A stretch of 64,000 nt of DNA from Pseudogulbenkiania subflava DSM 22618. Lineage in GTDB: Bacteria; Pseudomonadota; Gammaproteobacteria; Burkholderiales; Chromobacteriaceae. The notes under the pieces are model-generated. The model had not been told where the DNA came from, did not search any database, and was given only the letters and a program-made list of their open reading frames with translations. The stretch's first letter is position 1, and the number at the start of each line of letters is the position of its first letter. The stretch covers positions 62,001 through 126,000 of the forward strand of contig NZ_FXAG01000011.1 in NCBI RefSeq assembly GCF_900177275.1, in the 5' to 3' direction. Positions 28,773 to 37,612 of the stretch are shown here, piece by piece. The position numbers and the translations under genes are program-made.

Positions 28773-29264
28773 TCAGTACTTCCATGCTTCCGGGTCGTTG
28801 GGAAGCACATCTTCCAATGACATCAGGCTGCCCACGGCATTCGGGGCGCAATACATTTTCTTACCTGCGACAGAAATTTCGATAAAATCTACCGAATCGA
28901 AACCTTCCTCATACTCTTGATCACTATAAATCTCATAATCATATCCGTTATTTTTAAAACTCAGGCTGACTCTAGAAACCATAGGACGCGTATAACGCGA
29001 GTAGACAAATCGATTTTGACTACCCTCCCTTTTCACTGGGAAAACAAACTCTACTTTCCCCGGCAACCCGAACCTATATTGAACATAGCCAGTGGATTCG
29101 CTCAATTTGCTTGATGCGCATATCGAAACGATCTTTTTTGGCTTTTTCAATATGCAACTGAACGCCACCGTCTCGTTGAGCCCGCAAAGTGTCGGCGTTA
29201 CCGCATGCGATGTGGAGGCCATCATGAACAAGAAAGGCGCCAATATAAATTGTTTATTTTTCAT
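28773..29264 (-). CDS. Small exported protein, possible T6SS immunity protein (1)
   Basis: A 163-aa protein with a Sec signal (MKNKQFILAPFLFMMASTSHA, about residues 1-21 in full) and a mature beta-rich domain with two Cys near the start (CGLNETVAFSC), a third at VSICAS and one near the end. AT-rich, unlike the dgc operon next to it. Signal, small size and location downstream of a lysozyme-like T6SS effector fit a periplasmic immunity protein or an orphan one. No enzymatic motif is seen. The 308 bp between it and the dgc start hold the dgc promoter and nothing else clear. Confidence 0.7.
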   Translation of the reverse strand: MKNKQFILAPFLFMMASTSHAVTPTLCGLNETVAFSCILKKPKKIVSICASSKLSESTGYVQYRFGLPGKVEFVFPVKREGSQNRFVYSRYTRPMVSRVSLSFKNNGYDYEIYSDQEYEEGFDSVDFIEISVAGKKMYCAPNAVGSLMSLEDVLPNDPEAWKY

Positions 29265-29420
29265 GACAATGCGAGGTTATTGAGCTTGTGAATTGGATTT
29301 GATGCATGTCGATAGTCTCTTGCGTGCCGTCGGGATGTCTTTTTAGCGATTGGGATTGCCCAGAATTGAGCAATCAGAAGGAATACCCTCTTCCGCCGCT
29401 GCCAGTGGTTTTGTTGAATT

Positions 29421-30005
29421 CTAATCTGGGCACTTCTGGTCTATCAGTTTTTCGGTGTTGTTGCCATCCTTGTTCAAATAGCTCAGCTTCAACTTCCCAT
29501 CAGTTTGGAATTTTCCCTTGATGGTGGAAAAGATCACTGCTGACTGGGTATAAAAACCGAACCTGGGATCACTATATCTGGCCTGCCAATAATATTTGGC
29601 ACCGCCTTCATAGAAAATTGGTGCTAACGCAATACCCTTACCATCATCCGTCGGCTTTAACACGCAGGCACGCTGGGCGTCCAACGCCAACACGTCGTGC
29701 ACAGGTTTGGAGACACCGTTTCCTTTCTGATAAAAAAAACTGATATTACATGGGCTGCCGCAGGAAAAAGACACTCCAGCCAACCTAGGAGAGTGCCATT
29801 TGGCACTAACGGTGCTGGTCGGTACATCCTTGAACAGGCTGATCTTGCCTGTGTCAGAGTCAATCCAGGCAGAGCAACCATCATCGGCGCAACTGTAGTT
29901 GATACTTTCTGTCTTGTCGGGTGAATTAAGCCTTACTATCTCTGCAAAACATGGGATAGATACGGCATACAGTGCAACAACAAAGATTTTTCTCATGATT
30001 TTCAC
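29421..30005 (-). CDS. Small exported protein, possible T6SS immunity protein (2)
   Basis: A 194-aa protein with a signal peptide ending near CFAEI and a Cys-rich mature part (CADDGCSAW, CGSPCNISFF, CVLKP, and QKCPD at the C-terminus). The GTG start at 30005 overlaps the TGA of the upstream gene (GTGA), with GAGGGG before it; ATG 29996 is the alternative. It is therefore co-translated with the 30002-30529 gene. I recognise no family. Its paired arrangement with its neighbour suggests a functional unit in the effector island. Confidence 0.7.
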   Translation of the reverse strand: MKIMRKIFVVALYAVSIPCFAEIVRLNSPDKTESINYSCADDGCSAWIDSDTGKISLFKDVPTSTVSAKWHSPRLAGVSFSCGSPCNISFFYQKGNGVSKPVHDVLALDAQRACVLKPTDDGKGIALAPIFYEGGAKYYWQARYSDPRFGFYTQSAVIFSTIKGKFQTDGKLKLSYLNKDGNNTEKLIDQKCPD

Positions 30006-30529
30006 GGCCCCTCATTCCCTTCTGCGTGAGCCTGCAGAAGGGTCTTTTTATCTTTCTTTAAGATCTCAACTTCCAGACTGACATTCTTGCTACTAGAGAG
30101 GGGAATAGTCCATCCGTTGATCTTGTAGGACCCACCGGACTCATCTATCTTATAACCCTTGCCATTTTTCTCTTGAATTTTACTGAAAATTCTGGAATAC
30201 AACTCTTCCGGAGCCAAAATGGCAAAATATTCGGTTGTCCTGGTTTTCTTCTGTAGATTAATACCAACCATGACATCTTTCTCATCCAGCTTGCACTCGT
30301 AAATTTCGCTGTAGTTGCCTCTTAGCTTGCCCCCATCAGCTTTCTCAAGCTTACAGTTTTTTTCCAGGAATAAGGTCAACGACTTGCTATTTCTACCCAC
30401 AAGACTCTTGGGGTTGGAAAGGAAGGAATAAAGATTCGCATTGTCAGCTGCAGCGACAGCCACATTTAGGCTAGCTGTTGTTGCAATCACCAAAATCAAT
30501 TGCGTCGCTTTTTTAATCATCTGCTGCAT
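30002..30529 (-). CDS. Small exported protein, possible T6SS immunity protein (3)
   Basis: A 175-aa protein with an N-terminal signal (VIATTASLNVAVAAA region) and a lysine-rich mature domain. Two Cys (NCKLEKADGG, YECKLDE) could form a disulfide. No known motif. Its stop overlaps the GTG of the next gene. The position downstream of the GH19 effector and the periplasmic signal are compatible with immunity or with an accessory role. Confidence 0.68.
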   Translation of the reverse strand: MQQMIKKATQLILVIATTASLNVAVAAADNANLYSFLSNPKSLVGRNSKSLTLFLEKNCKLEKADGGKLRGNYSEIYECKLDEKDVMVGINLQKKTRTTEYFAILAPEELYSRIFSKIQEKNGKGYKIDESGGSYKINGWTIPLSSSKNVSLEVEILKKDKKTLLQAHAEGNEGP

Positions 30530-30636
30530 CCAGTGTGGCTACTGGGTTAACTGCGCAAAACTGAGGAGAACAAGGGCTAATTTAAGCTTTCTCATAGCCC
30601 TTGCCCCATTAGGAATGATCTGAACAAGCCCCACCC

Positions 30637-31134
30637 CTAAAGGCAGCCGTTACGTTCAATTATGGAATTTAAGAGTTTCGATGTTTGTTTTTTTGATTTC
30701 TTCATTTCGGCAGTGATTTTTTCTTGGTTTTGGCAAATATGAAAGCTGTTTTTTGTTAAATTCATAACGACATAGCCGTCAATGAATGACCCCCTAGTTT
30801 CTTCTTCACTATATCTGTATGCGGCATAATATTGCCCTTTTATCTTTGTTATTATTGGCGGGTATATTTTATTGCAATTTGAATAATCTTCACTATCGTC
30901 CGATTCAAAAAATACAACCTTATATTCATTGTTTTTTAATATGATTGAGCAAGATGGCGTTCTCTTTCCGTTTTGCATGTATTGCATGAAGCTTGGCGTG
31001 GTAATATTTTCGTCTATTTCTTCTGATGCTATACTACTTATTAATTGATATTGCTGATTAACGCCGATAGCGTTGGTGGCATTAGCGACTACAGAAATTA
31101 CAACGAGTGCAGCAAGAGTTAATGGTTTTTTCAT
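30637..31134 (-). CDS. Small exported protein, best candidate immunity protein for the GH19 effector
   Basis: A 165-aa AT-rich protein with a signal peptide (MKKPLTLAALVVISVVANA). It starts eight bases after the stop of the GH19 gene, the usual place for a cognate immunity gene. Peptidoglycan-cleaving T6SS effectors are normally neutralised in the periplasm, so an exported partner is expected. Three Cys are present (SCSIILK, SNCNKI, HICQNQ) plus one at the C-terminus. No domain is recognised; the role is inferred from location and export signal. Confidence 0.72.
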   Translation of the reverse strand: MKKPLTLAALVVISVVANATNAIGVNQQYQLISSIASEEIDENITTPSFMQYMQNGKRTPSCSIILKNNEYKVVFFESDDSEDYSNCNKIYPPIITKIKGQYYAAYRYSEEETRGSFIDGYVVMNLTKNSFHICQNQEKITAEMKKSKKQTSKLLNSIIERNGCL

Positions 31135-31142
31135 GATCCTGA

Positions 31143-32045
31143 TTAATCCTTTTTCTGCATTGCGTCTTTTGCTATTTTTTCCATTTGAATTGGAGTTAGC
31201 CCAAAGGCCTTTTTCTTAAAAGGCTTTTTCTCGATTAACTCTAAGAATCTTTGATAGCCTGCAATTGATGTTTCTTTGTCTTTTTTTGTTCCTGATCGCT
31301 TGCTATTTGGGTCGTGCCAGTATCCCCATGCAAATGCACTTCGTGGATTGTTAAACGCGATGCTGTCTTTGAGCTGATATTCATCAACGGCGAGCGCTTT
31401 CTTCGCTTCATCAGGCATACTCTCACGCAGAACTGCCAAGTTTTTGCACGCGGTCACATTCAAGGAATCGTATGAATTTTTTAATAATGATTTTCTATGT
31501 TCGAATCCATTAAATCCGCCATTAATTGCAATGGTAATTGCTATAAAATCGTTTGGGTCTGCCGTGGTGTTCATATTAAAAACACCTCCGTTTGTCCAAA
31601 ACCATCCTGCGGAGTCTGTTGCTAAATCTTCAGCCTCTAGTTGAGATTTGTTTTTTTCGAGAAGCTCTTTCCCGATAAAGTATCCATATTTTTCATAATT
31701 TGCCTTCCATGTTATTTGAATAAGCCCCCTTCCCTTGTATCCGTCATATACACTACTCTCAGATACCCCTTTGGGCAGTATTTCTGCTGTATATTTCAGG
31801 CAGCCTGACTCATGGCCGACCTGTGCTAGAAAGTGCATGCGCCGCATGCAGGTTTCTATTTCATATTTGCGAAAGGCATTATTGATATGTGGTAGAAATC
31901 GTTCTAATATGGATTTGCGCTGACTTGGATAGCAATCAATCAACTCTTCTATGGTTATATCCCTGCCGCACGTACAATCGAGCTTTACTCTTTCATGGTG
32001 TGCATGGTCATTTTTAGGATTGGCTTTACCCTTATTCTTCATCAT
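31143..32045 (-). CDS. GH19 chitinase-like lysozyme, predicted VgrG-delivered T6SS effector
   Basis: A 300-aa protein. Residues about 30-290 resemble glycoside hydrolase family 19, the fold of phage endolysins: HFLAQVGHESG carries the candidate catalytic Glu (E79), and GYKGRGLIQITWKANYEKYG is the family's substrate-cleft signature. It has no signal peptide, as expected for cargo carried by VgrG. A short N-terminal segment with Cys-x-Cys (DCTCGRD) precedes the domain. The gene overlaps the vgrG 3' end by 14 bases, so it is coupled to its carrier. It should cut peptidoglycan glycan chains in the target periplasm. ATG 32045 or 32042 is likely; TTG 32048 is possible. Confidence 0.85.
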   Translation of the reverse strand: MMKNKGKANPKNDHAHHERVKLDCTCGRDITIEELIDCYPSQRKSILERFLPHINNAFRKYEIETCMRRMHFLAQVGHESGCLKYTAEILPKGVSESSVYDGYKGRGLIQITWKANYEKYGYFIGKELLEKNKSQLEAEDLATDSAGWFWTNGGVFNMNTTADPNDFIAITIAINGGFNGFEHRKSLLKNSYDSLNVTACKNLAVLRESMPDEAKKALAVDEYQLKDSIAFNNPRSAFAWGYWHDPNSKRSGTKKDKETSIAGYQRFLELIEKKPFKKKAFGLTPIQMEKIAKDAMQKKD

Positions 32046-34911
32046 CAAAGACCCTTTTGCTTGCTGGTTGTAAATCCTCTTTTTTCACTCTGTTGCTTGT
32101 GTACTTGCTGATTGTAAAGCTCTCTTTTATTGCAGCATAAATACGCTGAGTGTATCCATTTTCATCAGTTAAGCCTTTATACATTAATCCAGTTTTTGTT
32201 TGTAATTTGTATTGAAAATTTGAAACTGGTTTGCCCGCAGAGTCCAAAATTTGGTACTGGATACTACTATCGTGCGTTTCTTTAAACCATGGCATTGGTA
32301 TGCCTAGAGAGTCTCCACTGTTCACCACATGCTCCTCCCCCTTCACGCTCACCGTCCCCGGGCAATGCACCTCGATGTTGCCGCCCGCCATGCGGATATA
32401 GGCACCACCACCGACGTTGAGCAGGATTTCCTGAGCGGCAGCAATATGGACCTTGTCCTTGCACGAGGTGACGGTCACGTCCTTGTCCGCTGTCAGCTCC
32501 ATGGCGTCGCTCTGCGCCTGGACCTGCACCTTGCCCTTGGCGGCGATCAGCTTCAGGCTGATCGTGTCCTTCACCCCCGCCACGAACAGGCTGATGTGCT
32601 GCCCCACGTTGTGCAGCCAGCGCCGGCCCGAGGTTTGGTTCGTGTCGCGCTGGGCAACCTGGTCGATATTCGTCCCGGCGGCCAGGGTGAGGCTGTTGTC
32701 GGTTGTCGCGGCCAGGCCGGCGGGGGCTGTCAGGATCATCAGCGGCTGCTGGCCGGCCTGACCATTGGCGGCGGTCTTGGATTCTTTATCGGTATTCGTT
32801 CCCGCTTCCCAGGCTTTGAGCGCCGCGACGTGGTGCTGCAGGTGGCCGTCGGACTTCTTCTCCCCCTTGCCGTTGTCCGGCTGGACCGTCTCCGGTCCAG
32901 TTTCGACGGTATCGGCCAGTTGGGTGGAGGCGGTCTCGCCGAGGGATTGGCTGAGCGCCAGCGCGGCATCGAGCTGACCTTGCGCGCCGTCGCGCGCCAG
33001 TTGTTTGCCACTGGCGCGGTTCTGCGCCTCGGTGCTCAACAGCAGGCCATGGCCGGCGCGGATGGCGCCGTGGCGGTCGGTGCGCAGTTCAAAGCCGTCA
33101 CCACGCGGGGTGGCCTTGCCGTCGGTGCGTGGATGAGTGAGGTAGCCCTGGTTGAGCTGGGTGCCGCCGTGTTCGGACGAGAGTTTGGCCCGCACCTCGC
33201 CGGGGGTGTCGTCGAACAGCAGTTCGTTGTATTGCCCGCCCTGGTGTTCTTTCGACTTGATACCGGACAGGGTCTTGTTGGCCGGCAGGCTGCCGGCGCC
33301 GCTGAAGGCGGGCAGCGGGTGGCTGCCGTTGTACAGCACGCCGGTAATCACCGGCCGGTCGATATCGCCTTCGAGGAAGTCGACCAGCACTTCCTGCCCG
33401 AGGCGCGGAATGAATTGATGCCCCCAGCCGGCCCCGGCCGAGGGCAGGGCCACGCGCAGCCAGCAGCTGGAAGTGTCGTCGAGGTTGGCACCGATCGTCG
33501 GGTGTTCGTCCGGGCGCTGCCAGTGGAACTGCACCTTGATGCGGCCGTGCTGGTCGGTGTGGACTTCCTCACCCTCTGGCCCGACCACGGTGGCGGTCTG
33601 GGCGCCGCGGGCGGTGGGCTTCGCCAGCGTCGTGCCGGCGTAGGCCGGGGTAAGCGGGATGCCCCGGCGCTGGGCGCGGAAGGTGGTGTGGTACGGGGCG
33701 CTGGTGGTGGCATCCACCTGGCCTTCTGCGGTGGCCGACATGGACCGCAGCAGCGCCGGCAGCGCCCGTGCCAGCTCTCTCGGCAGGTTGTTGCGGGCGC
33801 TGAAGGTCTGGTGCGTGACGACGAATTCGCGCTGCTCGGGAGCCTCCCCCTCGTGTGCCGGGTGGTCGTCGAGGCGGAACCACTGCCCGGCAATGAGGCC
33901 ACGTACTGAGCCGCCGCCGTCGAAGCGCTTGGCTTGCCCGTCGTGTGCCTGCTGACGCAGCCGGGCGTAGTGGGCAAGCTGGTCGGCGTCGCCAGCGTAG
34001 TACGGGCCGGGGACGTCGTAGTCCTGCAGGCTGCTTTGCAGCCGGGCGCCGTCGGTGCCTTGGTCGACGGCGCTAGTATCCCCACTGTGGCCGGTGGCGA
34101 CCGGCTGGTAGTTGAAGCTGGCCAGCGCCACGCTGCCACTGACGATCTGGCGCGTGCTGTCCCAGCGGGTGAGGCCGTCCTCTGCCTCGGTGGCGTCGCT
34201 GCGGTGGAAGCGCACCCGTTCCACCCCGGCGGGCGGCGGAGAATAGGGATCGTCGAACGCCACCAGTGTCACTTGGGGCGTATTCCCGCGCGACGCGGCG
34301 CTACCGCGCTCGGTCGCTCCCTCTCCCTGTTCGAAGCGCCAGGCCAGCCCTTCTTCATGCAGTAGGCGCACGACGAAATCGTAGTCGCTCTCGCGGTATT
34401 GCAGGCAGTAGCTTCGTGGCGGCAGTTCGCCAGCGAGGGCGAAGTCGAGCGACTGCACCGCGGCGAACACCGGGTTGGCGGCGGCGTGTTCGGCGAACAC
34501 CTGGCGCACGATGTCAGGTACCGAGAGGTCCTGGAACACCCGCGACGTCTTGCGCAGGCGCAACAGCGCGAACGGCGGTTCGACGGTCAGTACGTACTTG
34601 GCGAAGCCACCATCGCTGCCCACCGCCTCGGCGGCGCTGACCACGCCGCAGCGCACCTGCTCGGTGCCGTCCGCCCCCGCGATGCCGAGCCGTACCGGCA
34701 CGCCGAGCAGGCTCTTGAGTTCGAGGCCGGTATCGGGCGACAGGCACTCGACGCGATAGCGGTAGCTGTCGGACACCGCCTCGTCGCCATGCACGGCGAG
34801 CGGCAACAGCGTCTCGCCCCAGCGCCCGCCGTCGCCCAGTTGCAGGGTCAGGAGGCGCTGGTGCTGGGTGAAGGCGGCGGCGAAGCTGGCGAGGAGGGAG
34901 TCTAAGGTCAT
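32032..34911 (-). CDS. vgrG: Type VI secretion VgrG spike protein with C-terminal extension
   Basis: A 959-aa protein. Residues 1-590 are the gp27/gp5-like VgrG core (PPRSYCLQYRESDYDFVVRLLHEEG; GRIKVQFHWQRPDE; SCWLRVALPSAGAGWGHQFIPRLGQEVLVDFLEGD). Residues about 610-850 are a DUF2345 domain with the triple-stranded beta repeat region. Residues about 870-959 are an extra tail (YQILDSAGKPVSNFQYKL...GLTDENGYTQ) that resembles transthyretin-like/carboxypeptidase-regulatory folds used as effector docking domains. Core DNA is GC-rich, but from about 32330 downward it turns AT-rich along with the effector gene. No hcp or tss genes are nearby, so this is an orphan vgrG island. Confidence 0.95.
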   Translation of the reverse strand: MTLDSLLASFAAAFTQHQRLLTLQLGDGGRWGETLLPLAVHGDEAVSDSYRYRVECLSPDTGLELKSLLGVPVRLGIAGADGTEQVRCGVVSAAEAVGSDGGFAKYVLTVEPPFALLRLRKTSRVFQDLSVPDIVRQVFAEHAAANPVFAAVQSLDFALAGELPPRSYCLQYRESDYDFVVRLLHEEGLAWRFEQGEGATERGSAASRGNTPQVTLVAFDDPYSPPPAGVERVRFHRSDATEAEDGLTRWDSTRQIVSGSVALASFNYQPVATGHSGDTSAVDQGTDGARLQSSLQDYDVPGPYYAGDADQLAHYARLRQQAHDGQAKRFDGGGSVRGLIAGQWFRLDDHPAHEGEAPEQREFVVTHQTFSARNNLPRELARALPALLRSMSATAEGQVDATTSAPYHTTFRAQRRGIPLTPAYAGTTLAKPTARGAQTATVVGPEGEEVHTDQHGRIKVQFHWQRPDEHPTIGANLDDTSSCWLRVALPSAGAGWGHQFIPRLGQEVLVDFLEGDIDRPVITGVLYNGSHPLPAFSGAGSLPANKTLSGIKSKEHQGGQYNELLFDDTPGEVRAKLSSEHGGTQLNQGYLTHPRTDGKATPRGDGFELRTDRHGAIRAGHGLLLSTEAQNRASGKQLARDGAQGQLDAALALSQSLGETASTQLADTVETGPETVQPDNGKGEKKSDGHLQHHVAALKAWEAGTNTDKESKTAANGQAGQQPLMILTAPAGLAATTDNSLTLAAGTNIDQVAQRDTNQTSGRRWLHNVGQHISLFVAGVKDTISLKLIAAKGKVQVQAQSDAMELTADKDVTVTSCKDKVHIAAAQEILLNVGGGAYIRMAGGNIEVHCPGTVSVKGEEHVVNSGDSLGIPMPWFKETHDSSIQYQILDSAGKPVSNFQYKLQTKTGLMYKGLTDENGYTQRIYAAIKESFTISKYTSNRVKKEDLQPASKRVFDDEE

Positions 34912-35377
34912 GGGGAATCAGATAAGTAGGCGGGGTGTCGCCTGATGGCAGACATGACAATTGGGAATGCAGCATTTTCCGCAATATTTATGCCGTTGGC
35001 AATTCAATGTGGCAAGCTGGAATGAATGGAGAAGCGGGGACTATCTATCTCCCATCTATGGGACGGCTGTGCTTTGGCGGTCATTTGTCCGCACTGGATT
35101 GCCTGACCGGTGGCATCCGACGAACACCTGTCACCATGATGGCGCCCACAAAATTGATGACAATGTTTTTTAGAGAAAGCTAGCTTGGTGCTGATGACAC
35201 CAAACCATCCTCTTCTTCCTCCCTCACCATCAGCTCAACGGTTTCAGCCTGAATGACGGGTTGAGAAACTGCTGGGCAATACCGCACACCTGCCCCGCTT
35301 TCAGGTTCAAGCCATCACAAAAACCCAACAATGCGCGGCTTGTCTGGCGGGTAATACGCCAAATCGACGGTGCCATG
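34912..35377. other. Intergenic region upstream of vgrG, no gene seen
   Basis: About 465 bp with lower GC than the surroundings. Short frames on both strands lack ribosome sites and recognisable domains. It should hold the vgrG promoter and the end of the betaine-binding-protein transcript. Part of it may be decayed coding sequence, but I cannot name the source. Confidence 0.5.
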
Positions 35378-35397
35378 AAAAAAGCCCCCGAAGGGGC
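35378..35397 (-). terminator. Terminator of the betaine-binding protein gene (repeated cassette, copy 1)
   Basis: On the minus strand GCCCC-TTCG-GGGGC is followed by six T. The hairpin and about 25 flanking bases reappear at 40786-40835 after soxG. Confidence 0.88.
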
Positions 35398-35431
35398 GTC
35401 AAGAGATGGTATTCACCACCCGGGAACAAAT

Positions 35432-36280
35432 TTACAGCCAGCCGGCCACGCGCTTGCCGTTGGCGCCAACCCACTTCTCGGCCGCCGCCGCCGGCTTGGC
35501 ACCGTTCTCGACTTCCAGCATCACCGCGCCAATTTCCTCCGGCTTCCAGGAGAATTTCTTCAGGAAGCTCACCACTTGCGGTGCCTTGGCGTTCAGGCCG
35601 GGGTTGATAACGGTGTCGACGTGTTCTTCCTCGCCGTACACCTTCTTCGGATCCTCCAGGAAACGCAGCTTCCACTTGGCGAACATCCAGTGCGGAATCC
35701 AGCCAGTCACCGCAATCGGCTTCTTGGCGTTGATCGAACGCGCCAGTTCGGACGCCATGCCCGGGCCGGAGCTCGGCATCAGCTTGTAGTCGAGGCTGTA
35801 GTCCTTGATCGCCAGCTCGGTCTTCTTCATCACGCCGGCGCCGGCGTCGATGCCGACGATGCGGCCCTGGAAGGCGTCCTTGTATTTGTTGAGGTCAGCC
35901 AGGCTCTTGGCCGGCACGTACTCGGGCACGATCAGGCCGATCTTGGCGCCGGGATAGTTGGGCCCCAGATCGGTGACCTTGTCCTTGAGCTGCTGGTAGT
36001 AGTCGCCGTGCGTCACCGGCAGCCAGGCCGACAGCGTGACGTCGAGATCGCCGCGCGCTACGCCCTGCCACATGATGCCGGCGGCAACCGGCACCAGCTC
36101 CACCGGGTAGCCCAGCTTGGTTTTGATGATGGCAGCGGCGACCTGCGTGGTGGCCACGCTGTCGGCCCAGCCTTCGACGTAGCCGATCTTGATGAGCGGT
36201 TTGTCGGCTGCCCAACTGGCGCTGGAACAGACCAGGCCGATGGCGGCCAGCAGCTTGACACTGTTGCGAACTTGCTTCAT
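35432..36280 (-). CDS. Glycine betaine/quaternary amine ABC substrate-binding protein
   Basis: A 282-aa OpuAC-family periplasmic protein with a signal peptide (to about SWA, residue 24). Aromatic ligands are suggested by KIGYVEGWADSVA, LSAWLPVTHGDYY and VTGWIPHWMFAKWKL. This is the profile of orphan BetX/CaiX-type proteins that feed betaine or carnitine to the shared Cbc transporter. No permease or ATPase accompanies it, so it probably docks on ChoWV, encoded about 17 kb away. It lies downstream of pchP after a 197-bp spacer. Confidence 0.88.
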   Translation of the reverse strand: MKQVRNSVKLLAAIGLVCSSASWAADKPLIKIGYVEGWADSVATTQVAAAIIKTKLGYPVELVPVAAGIMWQGVARGDLDVTLSAWLPVTHGDYYQQLKDKVTDLGPNYPGAKIGLIVPEYVPAKSLADLNKYKDAFQGRIVGIDAGAGVMKKTELAIKDYSLDYKLMPSSGPGMASELARSINAKKPIAVTGWIPHWMFAKWKLRFLEDPKKVYGEEEHVDTVINPGLNAKAPQVVSFLKKFSWKPEEIGAVMLEVENGAKPAAAAEKWVGANGKRVAGWL

Positions 36281-36337
36281 GCCAACTCCTCTACATGGAT
36301 AAAAGATGGGAATAGTCCCGTTCTGCTGCTTTACGTG

Positions 36338-36457
36338 CTACTGCGGGTGGTCCCGCTTATCGTTGGAGTCGCTAACAAAACCCAGCACAGCGGTCTTGGC
36401 TAGGCGTGCGGCTGCAGACAGTACAAGCAGTACGGCCAAGCCGCACAACAACGCCAA
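36338..36457 (-). CDS. Possible 39-residue membrane peptide between pchP and the binding-protein gene
   Basis: From a TTG at 36457 this frame encodes one strongly hydrophobic segment (LALLCGLAVLLVLSAAARLA) followed by a charged tail. There is no ATG and no ribosome site, so it may not be expressed. The segment lies mostly inside the inverted repeat 36371-36472. Listed for completeness. Confidence 0.2.
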   Translation of the reverse strand: MALLCGLAVLLVLSAAARLAKTAVLGFVSDSNDKRDHPQ

Positions 36458-36472
36458 GAGGGTTTTGTTAGC
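36371..36472. repeat. 13-bp perfect inverted repeat around a 76-bp core
   Basis: GCTAACAAAACCC at 36371-36383 and its reverse complement at 36460-36472 frame the pchP-binding-protein spacer. Arms this long with a spacer of 76 bp could be the ends of a small mobile element or a large RNA hairpin. No similar copy is seen elsewhere in the window. Confidence 0.6.
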
Positions 36473-36477
36473 GGCGC

Positions 36478-37533
36478 TTATTGGATGTCTTCCGGCTTGA
36501 CCACCAGCCAGTTCTTGTCGGCGGTCACCGTCTGGCCCAGCGACGCTTGGCGCTTGGCCGATTCTTCCCACCACGACTGCATGGCCGGCATGTACTTGGC
36601 CTTGCGGTTGACCCACACGCGCATCCCGCCCTTCTCCACGTCGGTGCTGTTGAGCAGCATGTAGCCATCGGAGATCGGTGTGTCTCCGCCTACCAGCACC
36701 GGCTTCTTCCACTGGTCGATCCAGCCGACGATGGAGCCCAGCTTGCCCTCGTACCACGTCATTGGGTTCATCAGGTAGGGGGTCAGTTCCAGATCGAGGT
36801 TGCGGGCCTGATCGTACTTGCCCTTCTTGATCTGCAGCCGCGAGCTGGTCAGCTCGCCGCTCTTCTTGTCCTTGAGCAGCATGTTGACGCCGATGACATT
36901 CTGCGGCTTGACGTTGTAGCCGTACTTGGGGTCGCTCGCGACCATGCGCACCAGTTCCTCGCTCGCTGCGGTCATCACATAGACGTCGATGCCGTTTTCC
37001 TGCAGGCGGTTGTAGAGCTCCTGCATGCCGGTGTAGATGTGCGGCCGGTTAACCGTGCCCTCCACCACCTTGTCGCCACTGTAGTACTTGATCGGGATCG
37101 GCTTGTCGTAGGCCATCAGCTCGTCGACGTAGCCCTTGAGCTGCTTCAGTGTGAAGCCGGAGAACACCTGCGCCACCCACGGGTAGCACACTAGGTCGTC
37201 CACTTCACACAACCGGTAGTAATAGCTGTTCAGGCTCTCCTTGAAGCCCGGAGAATCCTTGAACGGAATCAGCTTGAGCGAGGGGTCGAGTTTCTCGCGC
37301 GTCAGCACACCCTTCATCTCGAGAAACGGCAGCAGCGACTCTTCCAGGTCGTAGCGGTAACTGGTGTTGTCCATGTCGAACACCGCGTAGGCGCCCTTGT
37401 GGGCGTTGGCGGCGATCATGGTGTTCAGCTTCTCGGCAACGTCCGCCGGCCAGTGCTTCAGCTCGGTGGCCTGGGCTGCCGCCGTGGCCAGCAGCAAGGA
37501 CAACGATAATGCAACGCGTTTCAAACGACTCAT
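36478..37533 (-). CDS. pchP: Phosphorylcholine phosphatase PchP
   Basis: A 351-aa exported HAD-superfamily phosphatase (signal [22 protein letters not shown], given in part). Catalytic motif I is [11 protein letters not shown] near residue 52, motif [14 protein letters not shown] near residue 185, and the acidic motif includes [16 protein letters not shown] near residue 285. These match Pseudomonas PchP, which releases choline from phosphorylcholine in the periplasm and is under GbdR control there. The ATG has CAGGAG before it. Release of choline next to a betaine-type binding protein fits the pathway. A terminator-like hairpin lies only 39 bp upstream of its start. Confidence 0.92.
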   Translation of the reverse strand: MSRLKRVALSLSLLLATAAAQATELKHWPADVAEKLNTMIAANAHKGAYAVFDMDNTSYRYDLEESLLPFLEMKGVLTREKLDPSLKLIPFKDSPGFKESLNSYYYRLCEVDDLVCYPWVAQVFSGFTLKQLKGYVDELMAYDKPIPIKYYSGDKVVEGTVNRPHIYTGMQELYNRLQENGIDVYVMTAASEELVRMVASDPKYGYNVKPQNVIGVNMLLKDKKSGELTSSRLQIKKGKYDQARNLDLELTPYLMNPMTWYEGKLGSIVGWIDQWKKPVLVGGDTPISDGYMLLNSTDVEKGGMRVWVNRKAKYMPAMQSWWEESAKRQASLGQTVTADKNWLVVKPEDIQ

Positions 37534-37571
37534 CCGCTCACTCCTGTGGGTTGGACCGACACTGATGAAAC

Positions 37572-37602
37572 AAAAAAACCCGGCATGCCTCGCACGCCGG
37601 GT
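37572..37602 (-). terminator. Strong terminator upstream of pchP
   Basis: On the minus strand ACCCGGC-GTGCGAGGCAT-GCCGGGT is followed by seven T. It ends 39 bp before the pchP ATG and starts eleven bases after a small frame (37613-37714), so it either terminates that frame or attenuates a longer pchP leader. Confidence 0.85.
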
Positions 37603-37612
37603 AACTCACGAC

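Noticed and set aside
34935-35183. Possible transposase remnant upstream of vgrG
   Set aside because: Translations in several frames gave no clear transposase motif; I could not support it.
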